NCBI GenBank assembly: GCA_947579605.1 | Contig: OX388318.1 | Coordinates: 7,440,001 to 7,504,000 of the forward strand | Direction of reading: 5' to 3' | Source: Athripsodes cinereus | Taxonomy: Eukaryota; Arthropoda; Insecta; Trichoptera; Leptoceridae | Length of the DNA: 64,000 bases | Part shown: in pieces, positions 63,691 through 64,000 of the stretch | Numbering within the stretch: position 1 is the stretch's first letter | Layout of the letters: every line of letters begins with the position of its first letter | Translations under genes and position numbers: made by a program | The notes under the pieces: generated by a model | Database searches by the model: none | Told to the model about the DNA's origin: nothing | Seen by the model: the letters and a program-made list of their open reading frames with translations, nothing else

Positions 63691-64000
63691 TATAGTTAGT
63701 TCTGACGTTTAAACAATATCCTTGAGTTCACATCTAGTAGTTAAGTTATTAAGCTCTGTTTACAAGCTTTATAAATAATTCAACCCTTTAAGTGAAATAA
63801 TAACATCTTTTAGCTACCCCACCACAACCATTTTATCCCTGTGGTAAAGCCTCAAGGATATTTTTCATACATTTTATTACCCAGATCTAGACTAAAAACC
63901 ATCTGCTTCGCTTCAGAGAATCAGACTACCAAGTGAGCGGTCCATCTCACAGGACTTGTTTAAAAGAAATATGTTGATTACGTGTGGAGGAGAACATATC
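63691..64000. other. no gene seen
   Basis: Nothing recognisable up to the window edge. Confidence 0.35.

Overview
This window looks like a gene-poor stretch of an insect nuclear genome. It is strongly A+T-rich, there are no operons or closely packed ORFs, and it is crowded with eukaryotic transposable elements: a piggyBac element with a spliced transposase gene, hAT-like and Harbinger-like elements, Penelope-like remnants, several LINE lineages and at least four SINE families. Lepidoptera is my best guess, from the abundant TAGGTA/TACCTA words and CR1-like LINE 3' ends of a style I associate with moths and butterflies. I cannot prove this from the sequence. No complete host gene was found; one candidate 5' coding exon lies on the minus strand at 36794-36942. 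No rRNA, CRISPR array or functional tRNA was seen; tRNA-like sequences are SINE heads.

Layout. 0-9 kb: SINE and LINE 3' ends, a large foldback with hammerhead-like cores (5.2-5.45 kb), and a Penelope-like reverse transcriptase remnant (7.36-7.81 kb). 9-16 kb: a hAT-type MITE inside a SINE (9.03-9.55 kb), a perfect 44-bp-arm palindrome (12.6 kb), and a four-level nest (SINE > MITE > hAT > LINE) at 12.97-15.91 kb. 16-31 kb: sparse, with SINEs, CR1-like tails, a 22-bp minisatellite and further foldbacks. 31-36 kb: a CR1-like LINE carrying one nonsense codon and an inserted SINE, and a Harbinger-like element holding a SINE tail that expanded in tandem. 36.8-39.6 kb: the candidate host exon and, 0.13 kb upstream of its ATG, an apparently intact piggyBac element (TTAA duplication, inverted ends, two-exon transposase of 611 aa, DDD residues, cysteine-rich tail). 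39.9-52.5 kb: foldbacks, a MITE inside a foldback, LINE C-terminal fragments and inverted SINEs. 52.5-54.1 kb: a young 5'-truncated RTE-like LINE with a 13-bp target duplication, next to a second LINE fragment. 54-64 kb: mostly featureless AT-rich DNA, plus a MITE whose empty site is preserved in an adjacent tandem copy.

Relationships. The commonest SINE here (called SINE-A) ends in the same roughly 35-bp sequence as the RTE-like LINE, which suggests the LINE machinery mobilises it. Several foldbacks from different families share the pattern 'hairpin then GAAA', which resembles the hammerhead ribozymes known from Penelope-like elements. The piggyBac element carries repeated 18-bp palindromes around TTGCA/TGCAA near both ends. 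Family names SINE-A to SINE-E are labels used only in this report.
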